Shown here piece after piece: positions 1 to 8,100 of a DNA stretch of 38,645 bases. Position 1 is the stretch's first letter. The number at the start of each line of letters is the position of its first letter. The position numbers were made by a program, and so were the translations under genes. This DNA is from Myxococcaceae bacterium (GTDB taxonomy: Bacteria; Myxococcota_A; Polyangia; Polyangiales; Ga0077539). The notes beneath the pieces are model-generated. The model did no database searches and was not told the DNA's origin. It saw only the letters and a list, made by a program, of their open reading frames with translations. The DNA lies in the NCBI GenBank assembly GCA_004297725.1, contig SCUS01000103.1, positions 1 through 38,645 on the forward strand, in the 5' to 3' direction.

Positions 1-165
1 ACGAGCAGGCGCAGGGACGAACTCGCTTCGCACGATCGACGAGCCACCAGCAGATCGCGAGGGCTCCGGGCACGTCCGGCGGGACCTTTATGCTGACCTT
101 CTCAGGGTCTGGCTCGGGTTGCTGACGGCCTCGCGGTCGTACCGGGGAACCACCCGCCCACGGCC
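1..165. other. Left-edge noncoding stretch
   Basis: These 165 bases lie downstream of the minus-strand hybrid kinase gene. I see no convincing reading frame, no hairpin followed by a T run, and no RNA gene. It may contain the 3' end of the kinase transcript or the flank of a gene beyond the window edge. Confidence 0.4.
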
Positions 166-2412
166 TCAATCCCGCCGCGCCCTCCCGCAGAGCCCCGCCA
201 GCCGCGCCACCAGCTCTCCCATCTCCACCACCGAGGCACCCCGCGCCGCGGCGAGTTCGAGCTCTGCCGACACGGCGGTGATGGGCGCGAAGCCGTAGCC
301 CCCGGCGGCCCCCTTGAGCTGGTGGGCCAGGTGCTGCACCTCCGCGCGGCGACCCCCCGCCACCTCCGCCCGCAGCGCCTCCGCCCGGCCGACGAGGCCC
401 GCGACGAAGGCGTCGATGATCTCCGCCATGTCGGGGTCGTCGGCGAAGTCCGACCGCAGGGGCGGCACCCCGGCCTCCGAAGGCTCCAGGGTGCGGCGCT
501 TCTCCGCCCAGCACCGGGCGGCGTCGATGAGCTTCGCGCGGTGGATGGGCTTGGTGAGGAAGTCGTCGCAGCCCGCGGTGAGGCAGCGCTCGCGGTCGCC
601 CGCCATCGCGTGCGCCGTCAGCGCCACGATGGGCCCGCGGTAGCCCTTCTGCCGCAGCAGCGCCGTGGCGCCGTAGCCGTCGAGCTCGGGCATCTGCATG
701 TCCATGAACACCACGTCGAAGGGGGCGCCGGCGGCCTCCGCGGCGAGGGCGCGCTCGACCGCGAGGCGGCCGTTCTCGACGATCTCCACCGACGCTCCGG
801 CCTTCTTCAGCACCGTCGAGATGAGCACCTGGTTGTCGACGCCGTCCTCGGCCAGCAGCACCACGCAGCGCAGCGGCGCCGCCCGTCGGCTCGCCGCGTG
901 GGCCTCGGCGTCGGCGTCCGGGCCCTGCGCCTCGACGAGCCCGCTGAGCCGCTTCACCCCTTCGAGCGGACCGGTCGCGACGGTCATGAAGAACGAACTC
1001 CCCCGGCCGGGCAGGCTCTGCACCGTGATGTCACCGCCCATGAGCTGCGCGAGCCGACGGCAGATCGCCAGCCCGAGGCCCGTTCCGCCGTACTCCCGGG
1101 TGGTGCTGTTGTCCGCCTGCTCGAAGGGCTGGAAGAGCCGCGATCGCTGCTCGGGGCTGAGGCCCACGCCGGTGTCGGCGACCTCCAGGGTGAGCCTGGG
1201 CTCCGGGGTCTCGGGAGGGTCGCAGCTCGCCACGATGCGCACGCTCCCCTCGCCGGTGAACTTCACCGCGTTGCCGACCAGGTTGAGCAGCGCCTGCCGG
1301 AAGCGGGTGGGGTCGCTGACGATGGTCTCGGGGATGGGCGTCGCGAACTCCACCTCGAAGGCGAGGCCCTTGTCCCTGGCGCGCACCCGCATGATGGAAG
1401 ACACGTCGGCGATGAGCTGGCTCGGCGAGCAGGCGATGTGCTCGACGGTCATCTTGCCGGCCTCGATCTTGGAGAGGTCGAGGATGTCGTTGATGAGCGA
1501 CAGCAGATGCTCGCCGTTGCGTCGGATGGTCTGCACGTGGTCGAGCCGCTCGCTGGCGGTGAGGCCCGGGTCGAGCAGCAGGTCGGCGTAGCCGATCACC
1601 GCCGTCATGGGCGTGCGGATCTCATGGGACATGTTGGCGAGGAAATCGCTCTTCGCGCGGCTGGCCTCGTTGGCCGCCGCCGTGAGCGCCGCTTCGCGCT
1701 CGCAGGCCTCCTCGGAGCGCGCGTGCCGCTCCGAGGCCTCCTCGGTGGAGGCCTGTCGCCGGGCGATCTCACACATCTCGCGCTGGCCCCGCACGCACGA
1801 CCCGATCAGGAAGAGGTCCTCGAAGGCGACCCAGCCGATGAGCTCGAGGGAGCGCCCCAGGGACGGCACCGCCTCGCCGTACACGCTCCACGGGAGGAAC
1901 GTGCCGCGGGTGAGGTGGTCGACCGCGACGACCGCGCTCGCGGTCAGCAGCACCCTCCAGTCGCGGTAGAACGCGAGGAAGGCCAGCGAGCCGAAGATGT
2001 GGAAGTGGGTCTCGTGGTGGCCGCGCGAGAGGTGGATGAGCAGGCCCGAGATGCCCGCCTGGCCGGCCGCGATGAGGTGGCGGGTGAGCGGCGCGCCGGG
2101 CCGAAGCAGCGCCATGGTGACGCCAGGGACGGTGAGCGCGCCGCCGAGCAGCACGGCGGTCCAGAGGAAGGAGGGCGGAGGGGGAACACCGCGCCATGCG
2201 ATGGGCGACCAGAAGGCGGCCATGAGCACCGCGGTGAGCCAGCCCGAGGCCAGCAGGGCTGCGAACATCCGGTCGGTGCTGCGGTGGACGGCACTGCGGT
2301 GTTGCCGATAGAGCTCCCTGGCCCGAGCGAGCAGAGGCCCGGAGGCCGTCACGGAGGGCGCCTCCTTCGTGTCGGAGCCCTTCCCAAGACCGTCAGCTCG
2401 TCTGCTGGTCAC
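166..2412 (-). CDS. Membrane hybrid sensor histidine kinase (HisKA-HATPase-REC-Hpt)
   Basis: This 748-aa protein is a complete phosphorelay in one chain. Residues about 48-205 form several membrane segments with an unusual histidine-rich stretch, HHETHFHIF, at 132-140, then a coiled coil (about 215-255). The HisKA dimerisation helix has the phospho-acceptor His263 in SHEIRTPM. The ATPase domain shows the N box (NLVGNAVKFT), DTGVGL and GGTGLGLAI. A receiver domain follows, with Asp571 in MDMQMPELDGYG and the conserved Lys621 in LTKP. An Hpt domain ends the protein, with His697 in HQLKGAAGGYG. Known family behaviour is a His-Asp-His relay to an unlinked response regulator; no such partner is adjacent. 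The start is a GTG with only a weak ribosome-binding site. The signal sensed is unknown. It may follow the RCC1 lipoprotein gene in one transcript (120-nt gap). Confidence 0.93.
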   Translation of the reverse strand: MTSRRADGLGKGSDTKEAPSVTASGPLLARARELYRQHRSAVHRSTDRMFAALLASGWLTAVLMAAFWSPIAWRGVPPPPSFLWTAVLLGGALTVPGVTMALLRPGAPLTRHLIAAGQAGISGLLIHLSRGHHETHFHIFGSLAFLAFYRDWRVLLTASAVVAVDHLTRGTFLPWSVYGEAVPSLGRSLELIGWVAFEDLFLIGSCVRGQREMCEIARRQASTEEASERHARSEEACEREAALTAAANEASRAKSDFLANMSHEIRTPMTAVIGYADLLLDPGLTASERLDHVQTIRRNGEHLLSLINDILDLSKIEAGKMTVEHIACSPSQLIADVSSIMRVRARDKGLAFEVEFATPIPETIVSDPTRFRQALLNLVGNAVKFTGEGSVRIVASCDPPETPEPRLTLEVADTGVGLSPEQRSRLFQPFEQADNSTTREYGGTGLGLAICRRLAQLMGGDITVQSLPGRGSSFFMTVATGPLEGVKRLSGLVEAQGPDADAEAHAASRRAAPLRCVVLLAEDGVDNQVLISTVLKKAGASVEIVENGRLAVERALAAEAAGAPFDVVFMDMQMPELDGYGATALLRQKGYRGPIVALTAHAMAGDRERCLTAGCDDFLTKPIHRAKLIDAARCWAEKRRTLEPSEAGVPPLRSDFADDPDMAEIIDAFVAGLVGRAEALRAEVAGGRRAEVQHLAHQLKGAAGGYGFAPITAVSAELELAAARGASVVEMGELVARLAGLCGRARRD

Positions 2413-2532
2413 CGGCTGCCCTATCGGCCGGAGTGGGGGAGAGCATGAATGCGACGGCTCAGCGCGTACCGGGGAAGCGCTCGCGGTCGTCCTCCGAAGG
2501 CCCGGAGCTTCCCACCGCTGCCGCGGGGAAAG

Positions 2533-3762
2533 TCACCAGTCGACCGGCGCCGGGACCATGCTCCGCGTCGGCGAGAGCCCGCCCCAACACCAGACGCTGC
2601 GATCGAGGCGCAGGGCGCAGGTTCCCCAGACGCCGAGGAAGAGCTGCGCGACGTGGTCGACGCCGGGGACCACGCCAGGTCGCGTGGCGCACTCCGATGT
2701 GCTGCCGATGCCGGCGCAGGTCTGCGTCGTCGTGAACCCGAGCGCGCCAAGCACGTTCGAGCCCCAGCACGACACGGTGCCGTCCGCGAGGATCGCGCAG
2801 GAGTGATAGGAGCCCGTCACGACGGAGCGGACGCCGCGGAGCCCCGGGTCGACGGCCTCCGTGACGTCGCCGGGCCAGGCCGACGAGCCGTTTCCGACCT
2901 TCCCGTTGGCGTTGGTTCCGAGGCAACGGACGGTGCCGTCGGGCAGGCGGTAGCAGAGGTGGTTCGTCCCGGCCGCCCCATCGAGGGTCGCGTCGGAGGG
3001 GATGTCGATCATGCGGCCGAACACGTTGGCCTCGTAGTGCCCGTCACGAAACCTCACGACGAAGCCCTCTCCCCGGGGCCACAGCGCGACGACGTCGCGA
3101 TACCCGGGGACCAGCCTCGGCGTCGGCGAGTCCGAGGACGTCGCGAGCGCGGAGCTTCCCCAGCACCACACGCTGCCGTCGCGACGAACCGCGCAGTTCG
3201 TGCGGCGGCTGCCTGCGAGGAAGACCACGTCGGTCAACCCCCGAACGAGCGTCGGCGTGGGGCGGCACCGGAAGGTGTTGCAGCGCTCATCGGCATCGTG
3301 GCCGACGCCTGCGAGGCCCAGCTCATTGGTCCCCCAGCACCGCACCGTGCCGTCGCGGTGACGGGTGCAGGTCGACGCGGAGAGGCCGCTGACGACCTGC
3401 TCGACCTCGACGAGGCAGGGGACGGTGGTCGGCTCGTGGATGTCTGTGTCGCCGCGCCCGAGGCCCAGCTGACCGAAGAGGTTGCGCCCCCGACATCGCA
3501 CCGTGCCGTCGCTCATGAGCGCGCATTGCGAGAGCTGCTCGGCGACCGCGAGGTCGAGCACGGACGGCGCCTCGGCATCCCCGGGAGCCGCCGGGACCGG
3601 GCAGCCGCCCGAATCCGGCGCGACGTCGCGCGGTGGAGCGTCCGAGGGGGACGCGTCCGCGGCGGTCTGGACGACCGTGGCCGCGCCGCAGCCCGCCGCT
3701 CCCAGCAGGCCCAGGAGCGTGAGAGTCGTCCATGGATTCAAGGGAGCGCCTCGCACGTGCAT
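2533..3762 (-). CDS. RCC1-repeat lipoprotein
   Basis: The protein is about 409 aa from the ATG at 3762. The frame is open further upstream, but that start puts a lipoprotein signal at the N terminus (hydrophobic LTLLGLLGAAGC with the lipobox Cys about 22), so I chose it. A low-complexity Ala/Asp/Pro/Ser linker follows. The rest has at least six degenerate repeats of the form C-x(3-4)-DG-T-V-x-CWG, such as DGTVRCWGTNELG and DGTVSCWGSNVLG. This is the bacterial RCC1/alpha-tubulin-suppressor type of beta-propeller, here with paired cysteines in each blade. Such proteins are common as secreted or surface lipoproteins in myxobacteria; their ligands are mostly unknown. A role in nuclear-type GTPase exchange is not implied. 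Confidence 0.85.
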   Translation of the reverse strand: MHVRGAPLNPWTTLTLLGLLGAAGCGAATVVQTAADASPSDAPPRDVAPDSGGCPVPAAPGDAEAPSVLDLAVAEQLSQCALMSDGTVRCRGRNLFGQLGLGRGDTDIHEPTTVPCLVEVEQVVSGLSASTCTRHRDGTVRCWGTNELGLAGVGHDADERCNTFRCRPTPTLVRGLTDVVFLAGSRRTNCAVRRDGSVWCWGSSALATSSDSPTPRLVPGYRDVVALWPRGEGFVVRFRDGHYEANVFGRMIDIPSDATLDGAAGTNHLCYRLPDGTVRCLGTNANGKVGNGSSAWPGDVTEAVDPGLRGVRSVVTGSYHSCAILADGTVSCWGSNVLGALGFTTTQTCAGIGSTSECATRPGVVPGVDHVAQLFLGVWGTCALRLDRSVWCWGGLSPTRSMVPAPVDW

Positions 3763-3868
3763 CCCGCCACGCTGCCACAGGTCGCGGTATCCCATCGCTG
3801 TCGCGCGGAACTCCCGGCGAGCTTCAGGTGGGGGGCTCGTGGCGTACACTCCCGCATCGTGATCACCA

Positions 3869-3881
3869 CCCCCAAAGGGGG
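3869..3881. repeat. Short perfect inverted repeat between divergent genes
   Basis: Five C, three A and five G make a perfect 5-bp dyad in the 148-nt divergent intergenic region between the RCC1 lipoprotein and the small plus-strand gene. It lies about 30 nt upstream of the plus-strand GTG start. It could be an operator or a leader hairpin, or chance in GC-rich DNA. Confidence 0.3.
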
Positions 3882-3910
3882 ACGTCATCCCGAGCGCCCT
3901 GACGATCTTC

Positions 3911-4234
3911 GTGTCGCGCACCTACGCCTCCGACCTCGAAGGCGACCCCCTCTCCCACGCGGCGGGGCTCTCGCCGGAGCAGCGCCGCGAGCTGGTCGAT
4001 CGGTGGGTCAGCGCGGGCTTCGGGTTTCGCGTGGAAAGCGGGGCGGGGCGCCCCCCAGCGGAGTCGTGGATGATGGCGGACATCGCAGCCGCCCTGGCCG
4101 CCGCCGCGGACGGCTATGTGATCCTCGACGAGGACTGGACGCTGACGTTCCCGTACGTCGACCGTGGGGTCTACCCGCCGCGGGAGTTCCTCGCGAAGGT
4201 CGGCGTCGACGCCAACGACCCGCGCGCTGTGTGA
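3911..4234 (+). CDS. Small hypothetical protein
   Basis: This is a 107-aa acidic protein from a GTG start, with natural amino-acid composition and third-position GC bias, unlike the overlapping shadow frames. I do not recognise the family. It shows an N-terminal helical region (LSPEQRRELVDRWVSAGFGF) and a central Ala-rich helix (ADIAAALAAAADGYVIL) followed by probable strands; it has no signal peptide or membrane segment. The start is uncertain. There is no clear ribosome-binding site before the GTG. The frame stays open upstream to a TGA at about 3860, so a CTG at 3899 giving L/M-TIFVSRTYAS is a possible alternative. It stands alone, divergent from the RCC1 lipoprotein; a repeat element begins 34 nt after its stop. 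Confidence 0.6.
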   Translation: MSRTYASDLEGDPLSHAAGLSPEQRRELVDRWVSAGFGFRVESGAGRPPAESWMMADIAAALAAAADGYVILDEDWTLTFPYVDRGVYPPREFLAKVGVDANDPRAV

Positions 4235-4268
4235 CGGCTCCCGCCCCCGAGTTCCGTCCCCCGCCCAT

Positions 4269-4340
4269 CCCACGCAGCGCGAGCCGCGCTGGGAAGGCGC
4301 GCGGTCGCCCCGTCGCTCCGCGACGGTGAGGTGCGCTGGG
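4269..4340. repeat. Direct repeat, copy A (72 bp), left flank of the toxin-antitoxin pair
   Basis: This 72-bp sequence recurs at 5087-5157 in the same orientation with 66 of 72 positions identical (five substitutions and one missing C). It contains a strong hairpin, CCGTCGC-TCC-GCGACGG (about 4310-4326), and a repeated CGCTGGG motif at both ends. The two copies bracket the toxin-antitoxin genes, giving a repeat-to-repeat unit of 818 bp. It could be a REP-like intergenic repeat family or the scar/boundary of a mobile cassette. Confidence 0.75.
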
Positions 4341-4469
4341 CGAGCTGTGCGGTCGCTCCTGCGCAGACGGGGTGCGAAGCACGCGAAGCCGAGCGCGTCG
4401 CTCCGCCACGCACCCACGGCCACCCGTCGGGTCTACCGGGGTGAGCATCCCGCGTCGACACCTCAAGGG
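4341..4469. other. Noncoding stretch between repeat A and the toxin
   Basis: About 130 nt downstream of the toxin stop, rich in CG-repeat-like words such as GTCGCTCC, which also appears in the flanking repeats. No gene, T-run terminator or RNA gene is visible. The sequence looks like degraded copies of the same repeat family, which is inference. Confidence 0.3.
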
Positions 4470-4764
4470 TCAGCGGGCGATGGGCTCGCGTGCGTGGTGG
4501 TAGATGCGCACCACCTCGAGCACACCGGGGGCGCGGCGGTAGTAGATCGCCACGGGGTACACGAAGGACCGGCGGCAGCGCTCCCCCGTCGCCAGTGTGA
4601 CGGCGGGGCCGTCGAGCCGGGGGGTGGTTCGCGCAAGGCGCGAATTCGTCGAGGATGGCGACCCGTAGCTTCACCGCAGCCGTCGGGTTGCGCTCGACGA
4701 GGTAGGCGAGCAACTCATCGAAGTCCGCGACCGCCTTCGGGGCGAGCTCGACGCGGTCGGTCAT
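4470..4764 (-). pseudogene. ParE/RelE-superfamily toxin, frameshifted in a C6 run
   Basis: The N-terminal frame from ATG 4764 reads as a ParE-type toxin start (LAPKAVADFDELLAYLVERN, then KLRVAILDEF). After the run of six G on the plus strand (4619-4624; six C in the coding sense) the frame fails. The next frame continues the family pattern: RLDGPAV, a GERCRRSFVYPVAIYYRR core, then VLEVVRIYHHAREP and a TGA at 4470-4472. Removing one C restores a 97-aa protein, the usual ParE length. ParE/RelE proteins act on gyrase or on ribosome-bound mRNA; which applies cannot be told here. Its ATG overlaps the antitoxin stop by the classic ATGA arrangement. The defect may be a real inactivating or phase-variable indel, or a base-calling error in the homopolymer. 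Confidence 0.82.
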
Positions 4765-5027
4765 CCCGTGCGCTTACGTGCCGCGTCGATCGTCGCCTGC
4801 CACCGGGCATCGGCCACCGCGAGCGGCACCCCTTCGCCGGCGTCGAGCTGCCGCATCCCCTCGCGGATGCCTTCCTCCTCCTCCGCGGTGAGGCCCGAGC
4901 CGCCGCCCTCGTCGTCGGGCACCGCCTCAAGTCGGTACCTCCCCGGCGGAAGCTCCGCGAACAGCTCACCCACGCCCGCCGGGACATCGATGCCGTTCCA
5001 GTCGATCACCTTGGCCGCGTCGCCCAT
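4761..5027 (-). CDS. Type II antitoxin candidate, ParD-like
   Basis: This is an 88-aa acidic protein encoded immediately upstream of, and overlapping by 4 nt (ATGA), the ParE-like toxin. The C-terminal part, EEEEGIREGMRQLDAGEG followed by VPLAVADARWQATIDAARKR, has the charged helix and Gly-turn pattern seen in the toxin-binding tails of ParD-type antitoxins. The N-terminal part (VIDWNGIDVPAGVGELFAEL) might be the dimerisation or DNA-binding part, but I cannot match it to a ribbon-helix-helix fold by eye. The order antitoxin-then-toxin, the size and the overlap are the main evidence. It probably represses its own operon; a dyad lies about 47 bp upstream. The start is ATG 5027, the first Met after the upstream repeat. 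Confidence 0.72.
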   Translation of the reverse strand: MGDAAKVIDWNGIDVPAGVGELFAELPPGRYRLEAVPDDEGGGSGLTAEEEEGIREGMRQLDAGEGVPLAVADARWQATIDAARKRTG

Positions 5028-5062
5028 AGCTCCGAAGGGTGCCCCACCGGACGCCCACCGGG

Positions 5063-5090
5063 CAACCCAGCGTGAGCGACGCTCAACCCA
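5063..5090 (-). promoter_or_regulatory. Candidate operator of the toxin-antitoxin operon
   Basis: An 11-bp palindrome GAGCG-A-CGCTC (5074-5084) is bracketed by two copies of CAACCCA/CAACCCA (TGGGTTG on the coding strand). It sits 47 bp upstream of the antitoxin start, where type II antitoxins usually bind. It abuts and partly overlaps direct repeat B. Assignment is by position and symmetry only. Confidence 0.35.
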
Positions 5091-5157
5091 CGCCGCGCGA
5101 GTAGCGCTGGGAAGCCGCGCGGTCGCCCGTCGCTCCGCGACGGTGAGGCGCGCTGGG
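5087..5157. repeat. Direct repeat, copy B (71 bp), right flank of the toxin-antitoxin pair
   Basis: This is the second copy of the element at 4269-4340, one C shorter and otherwise differing at five positions. It carries the same CCGTCGC-TCC-GCGACGG hairpin (about 5128-5144). It begins 37 nt beyond the stop of the cysteine-rich lipoprotein gene (minus strand), so the hairpin could also act at that gene's 3' end. There is no T run. Confidence 0.75.
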
Positions 5158-5194
5158 GTGGCGTGCTCGATGGGCGCGACGCGCGTCTGTGGCG

Positions 5195-8100
5195 CTACGG
5201 CGGCGGGCCGACGCAGACGCCGCCGCTGCACACCTGCGAGCCGGCGCAGCAGTTGTTGCAGCCGCAGACCCGGGTGCCCGGGGCGCAGAGCGCGACGCAG
5301 GTGCCGAAGCTGCACACCTGGCCGCAGGCGCAGCCGGTGGGGCACGAGGCGGGGGCGCAGAAGAGCCGGGTGGCGTCGATCGTGTCGCGGGTGCAGACGC
5401 GCCCCTCGGCGCAGCGGCCCACGCACTGGCCGCCGCAGCCGTCGCTGGCGCCGCACTCGGCGTCCGGGGCGCAGCGCGGGGTGCACACGCAGCGGCCGCG
5501 GGCGGGGTCGCAGACCTGGTTGGTCCCGGTGCAGCGGGTGCCGGTGCCGCAGGAGGGACCGCCCGCGCACACGTTGGCGATGGTGACCCCGCAGTCGACG
5601 GAGGCCGGGTCCGTGGCGGGGCAGGCGGGCACGCAGGCGCACGCTCCGCTGGTGCAGGTCTGGCCGCTGGGGCAGCGGGTTCCGGTGCCGCAGGAGGGGC
5701 CGCCGGAGCAGGTGTTGGGGATGGCGGCGCCGCAGTCGTAGAGCGAGCCGTCGACCGCGGGGCACATGGGGGCGCACTGGCAGGCGCGGAGGGTGCTGTT
5801 GCAGAACTGCCCCGCGGGGCACTGGGTGCCCGTGCCGCAGGAGGGCGCCGTGCTGCAGAGGTTGGGGATGCTCACCCCGCACGGGACCGTCGCAGGGCTG
5901 GTCGTCGGGCACATCGAGGTGCACTCGCAGCGGCCGAAGCGGCAGAGCGAGCCCGAGGGGCAGCGCGTTCCGAAGCCGCAGACGGGAGAGCCCGGGCACA
6001 CGTTGGCCACCTCCGCGCCGCAGTCGACGGTGGCCCCGTCCGGGCAGCGGGGCACGCAGGTGCACACGCCGCCGGAGCAGCTCTGGCCGCTGGGGCACAC
6101 GGTGCCGGTGCCGGGGCAGGTGACGCCGGGGCAGGCGCTGGGGGGCGACTGGCCGCACGCGACGGTGGACACCGCAGGGCAGCGAGGGTCGCACTCGCAC
6201 ATGCCGATGGCGGTGTTGCAGCGCTGGCCCGAGGCGCACATCGTCCCGGTGCCGCAGCTCGGGCCGCCGGGGCAGACGTTGGGGATGGGAGAGCCGCAGG
6301 CGATGGTGGCGGGGTTGGTGCCCGCGCAGCGGGGCGAGCACACGCACGCTCCGCCGGAGCAGCTCTGGCCGCTGGGGCAGAGGGTTCCGGTGCCCGCGCA
6401 GCTCAGACCCGAGCAGCGGTTGGCGATGGGCGTGCCGCAGGTGACCGTCGAGGCCGCCGGGCAGAACGAGGCGCACACGCACATCCCCCCGGAGCAGGTC
6501 TGCCCCGCGGCGCAGCGCGTCCCGGTGCCGGGGCAGGTGGCGCCGGGGCACACGTTGGGGATGGGAGAGCCGCAGTCCACGGCGCTCGCGGCGGGGCACG
6601 CCGGGACGCACTCGCAGGCGTTGCTGGCGTTGCATCGGTAGCCCGCGGGGCACTGGGTTCCGGTGCCGGTGCAGGCGACGCCGGGGCAGCGGTTGGTGAT
6701 GGGGGCGCCGCAGGCCACCGAGGCCGCGCCGGGGCAGAGCGGCGAGCACTCGCAGCGGCCGTCGTTGCAGACCTGTCCGCTCGGGCACATCGTCCCGGCG
6801 CTGGGGCACGCGACGCCCGGGCACGACCCGATGACGGGCGCGCCGCAGGCCACGGTGGAGGGCGACGGGCAGGAGGAGACGCACTCGCACGCGCCCGCGG
6901 CATTGCAGCGCTGGCCGGGAGGGCACAGGAGCCCGCGGCCGCACGCGGCCTCCCCGGGGCACGCGTTGGGGATGGGGGCTCCGCAGGCGACGGAGAGCGG
7001 GTTGACCGAGGGGCAGCTCGGCGCGCAGCGGCAGGAGCCCGCGGTGCAGACCAGGCCGCCGGTGCAGCGGGTTCCGGTGCCCGCGCAGGCGGCGCCGGTG
7101 CAGCCGGTGCGGATGGGCTCGCCGCACGCGACAGCGTCCGCGGGGGGGCAGGAGACGGTGCACTCGCAGCGGCCGCCCACGCAGGCCTGGCCGGCGTCGC
7201 AGCGGGTGCCGGTGGCGCACGGGGGCTGCCCCGGGCAGACGTTGGGGATGGGAGAGCCGCAGGCGACGGTGGCGGGGTCGGTGCTGGGGCAGCGCGGGTC
7301 GCACACGCAGCGGCGCGCGTCGGGGTCGCAGCGCTCGTTGGTGCCGCAGCCGCCGCGGCACCGGCCGCCGCAGCCGTCGTCGGCGCCGCACTCGGCGCCC
7401 GCGGGGCACGAGGGGACGCACACGCACGAGCGCGTGGCGGGGTCGCAGGTCTCGCCCGCGCGGGAGCACGAGCCGGGGCAGCGGCCGCCGCAGCCGTCCT
7501 CGGCGCCGCAGGGCGAGTCGGGCGAGCAGTCGGGCGAGCAGACGCACATGCCGAAGACGCAGCGGTCGTTGCGGCCGCGGTTGCAGGCGGGCGAGCACTG
7601 GCAGGAGTCGAGGCAGCGGCCGTTGACGCAGACCGATCCCTCCGCGCAGGTGACCGCGGCGCAGGGGTTCTCGACGCAGGCGCCGTCGACGCAGTACTGG
7701 GTGGCGGCGCACACGACGCCGTCGCAGGAGGTGCGGGGGAAGCACTGGAGGTGGCAGGCCTGGCCGTCGGGGCAGGGGGCCGAGCAGCCGCGGACGGCCT
7801 CGCAGTCGCCGGTGCCGGGGTCGCAGTACTGCCCGTCGGGGCACACCACGCCGGTGCACGGCGTGGGGAAGCAGCCCGCCACGCAGCGGCCCTCGACGCA
7901 GGTCTCGCGCGCAGCACAGGTGACGCCCGCGCAGGGGTCGCGCACGGCGACGCACTGGGCGTAGCAGGTGGCGGTGTCGCCGCAGGTGTTCTCGGTGGAG
8001 CAGGGGTCGGCGGCGCAGCGGCCGCCGATGCAGCGGGTGCCCTGCGGGCAGAAGCGGTCGTCGGGGCAGCGCTGGCCGGTGAGGGGGGGCGCGGGGCGCT

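Noticed and set aside
2449..4329. 626-codon plus-strand frame through the RCC1 gene
   Set aside because: Arg/Ala/Pro-rich shadow opposite the RCC1 lipoprotein and in another frame of the 107-aa gene.
5483..7300. Possible CRISPR or noncoding tandem array
   Set aside because: Repeat period is about 140 bp with diverged copies that preserve reading frame and cysteine spacing; it is a coding repeat.
4761..7955. 1064-codon open frame on the minus strand
   Set aside because: It is a shadow of the cysteine-rich lipoprotein (Arg/Leu/Pro-rich, low complexity). Only its last 88 codons, the antitoxin, are real.
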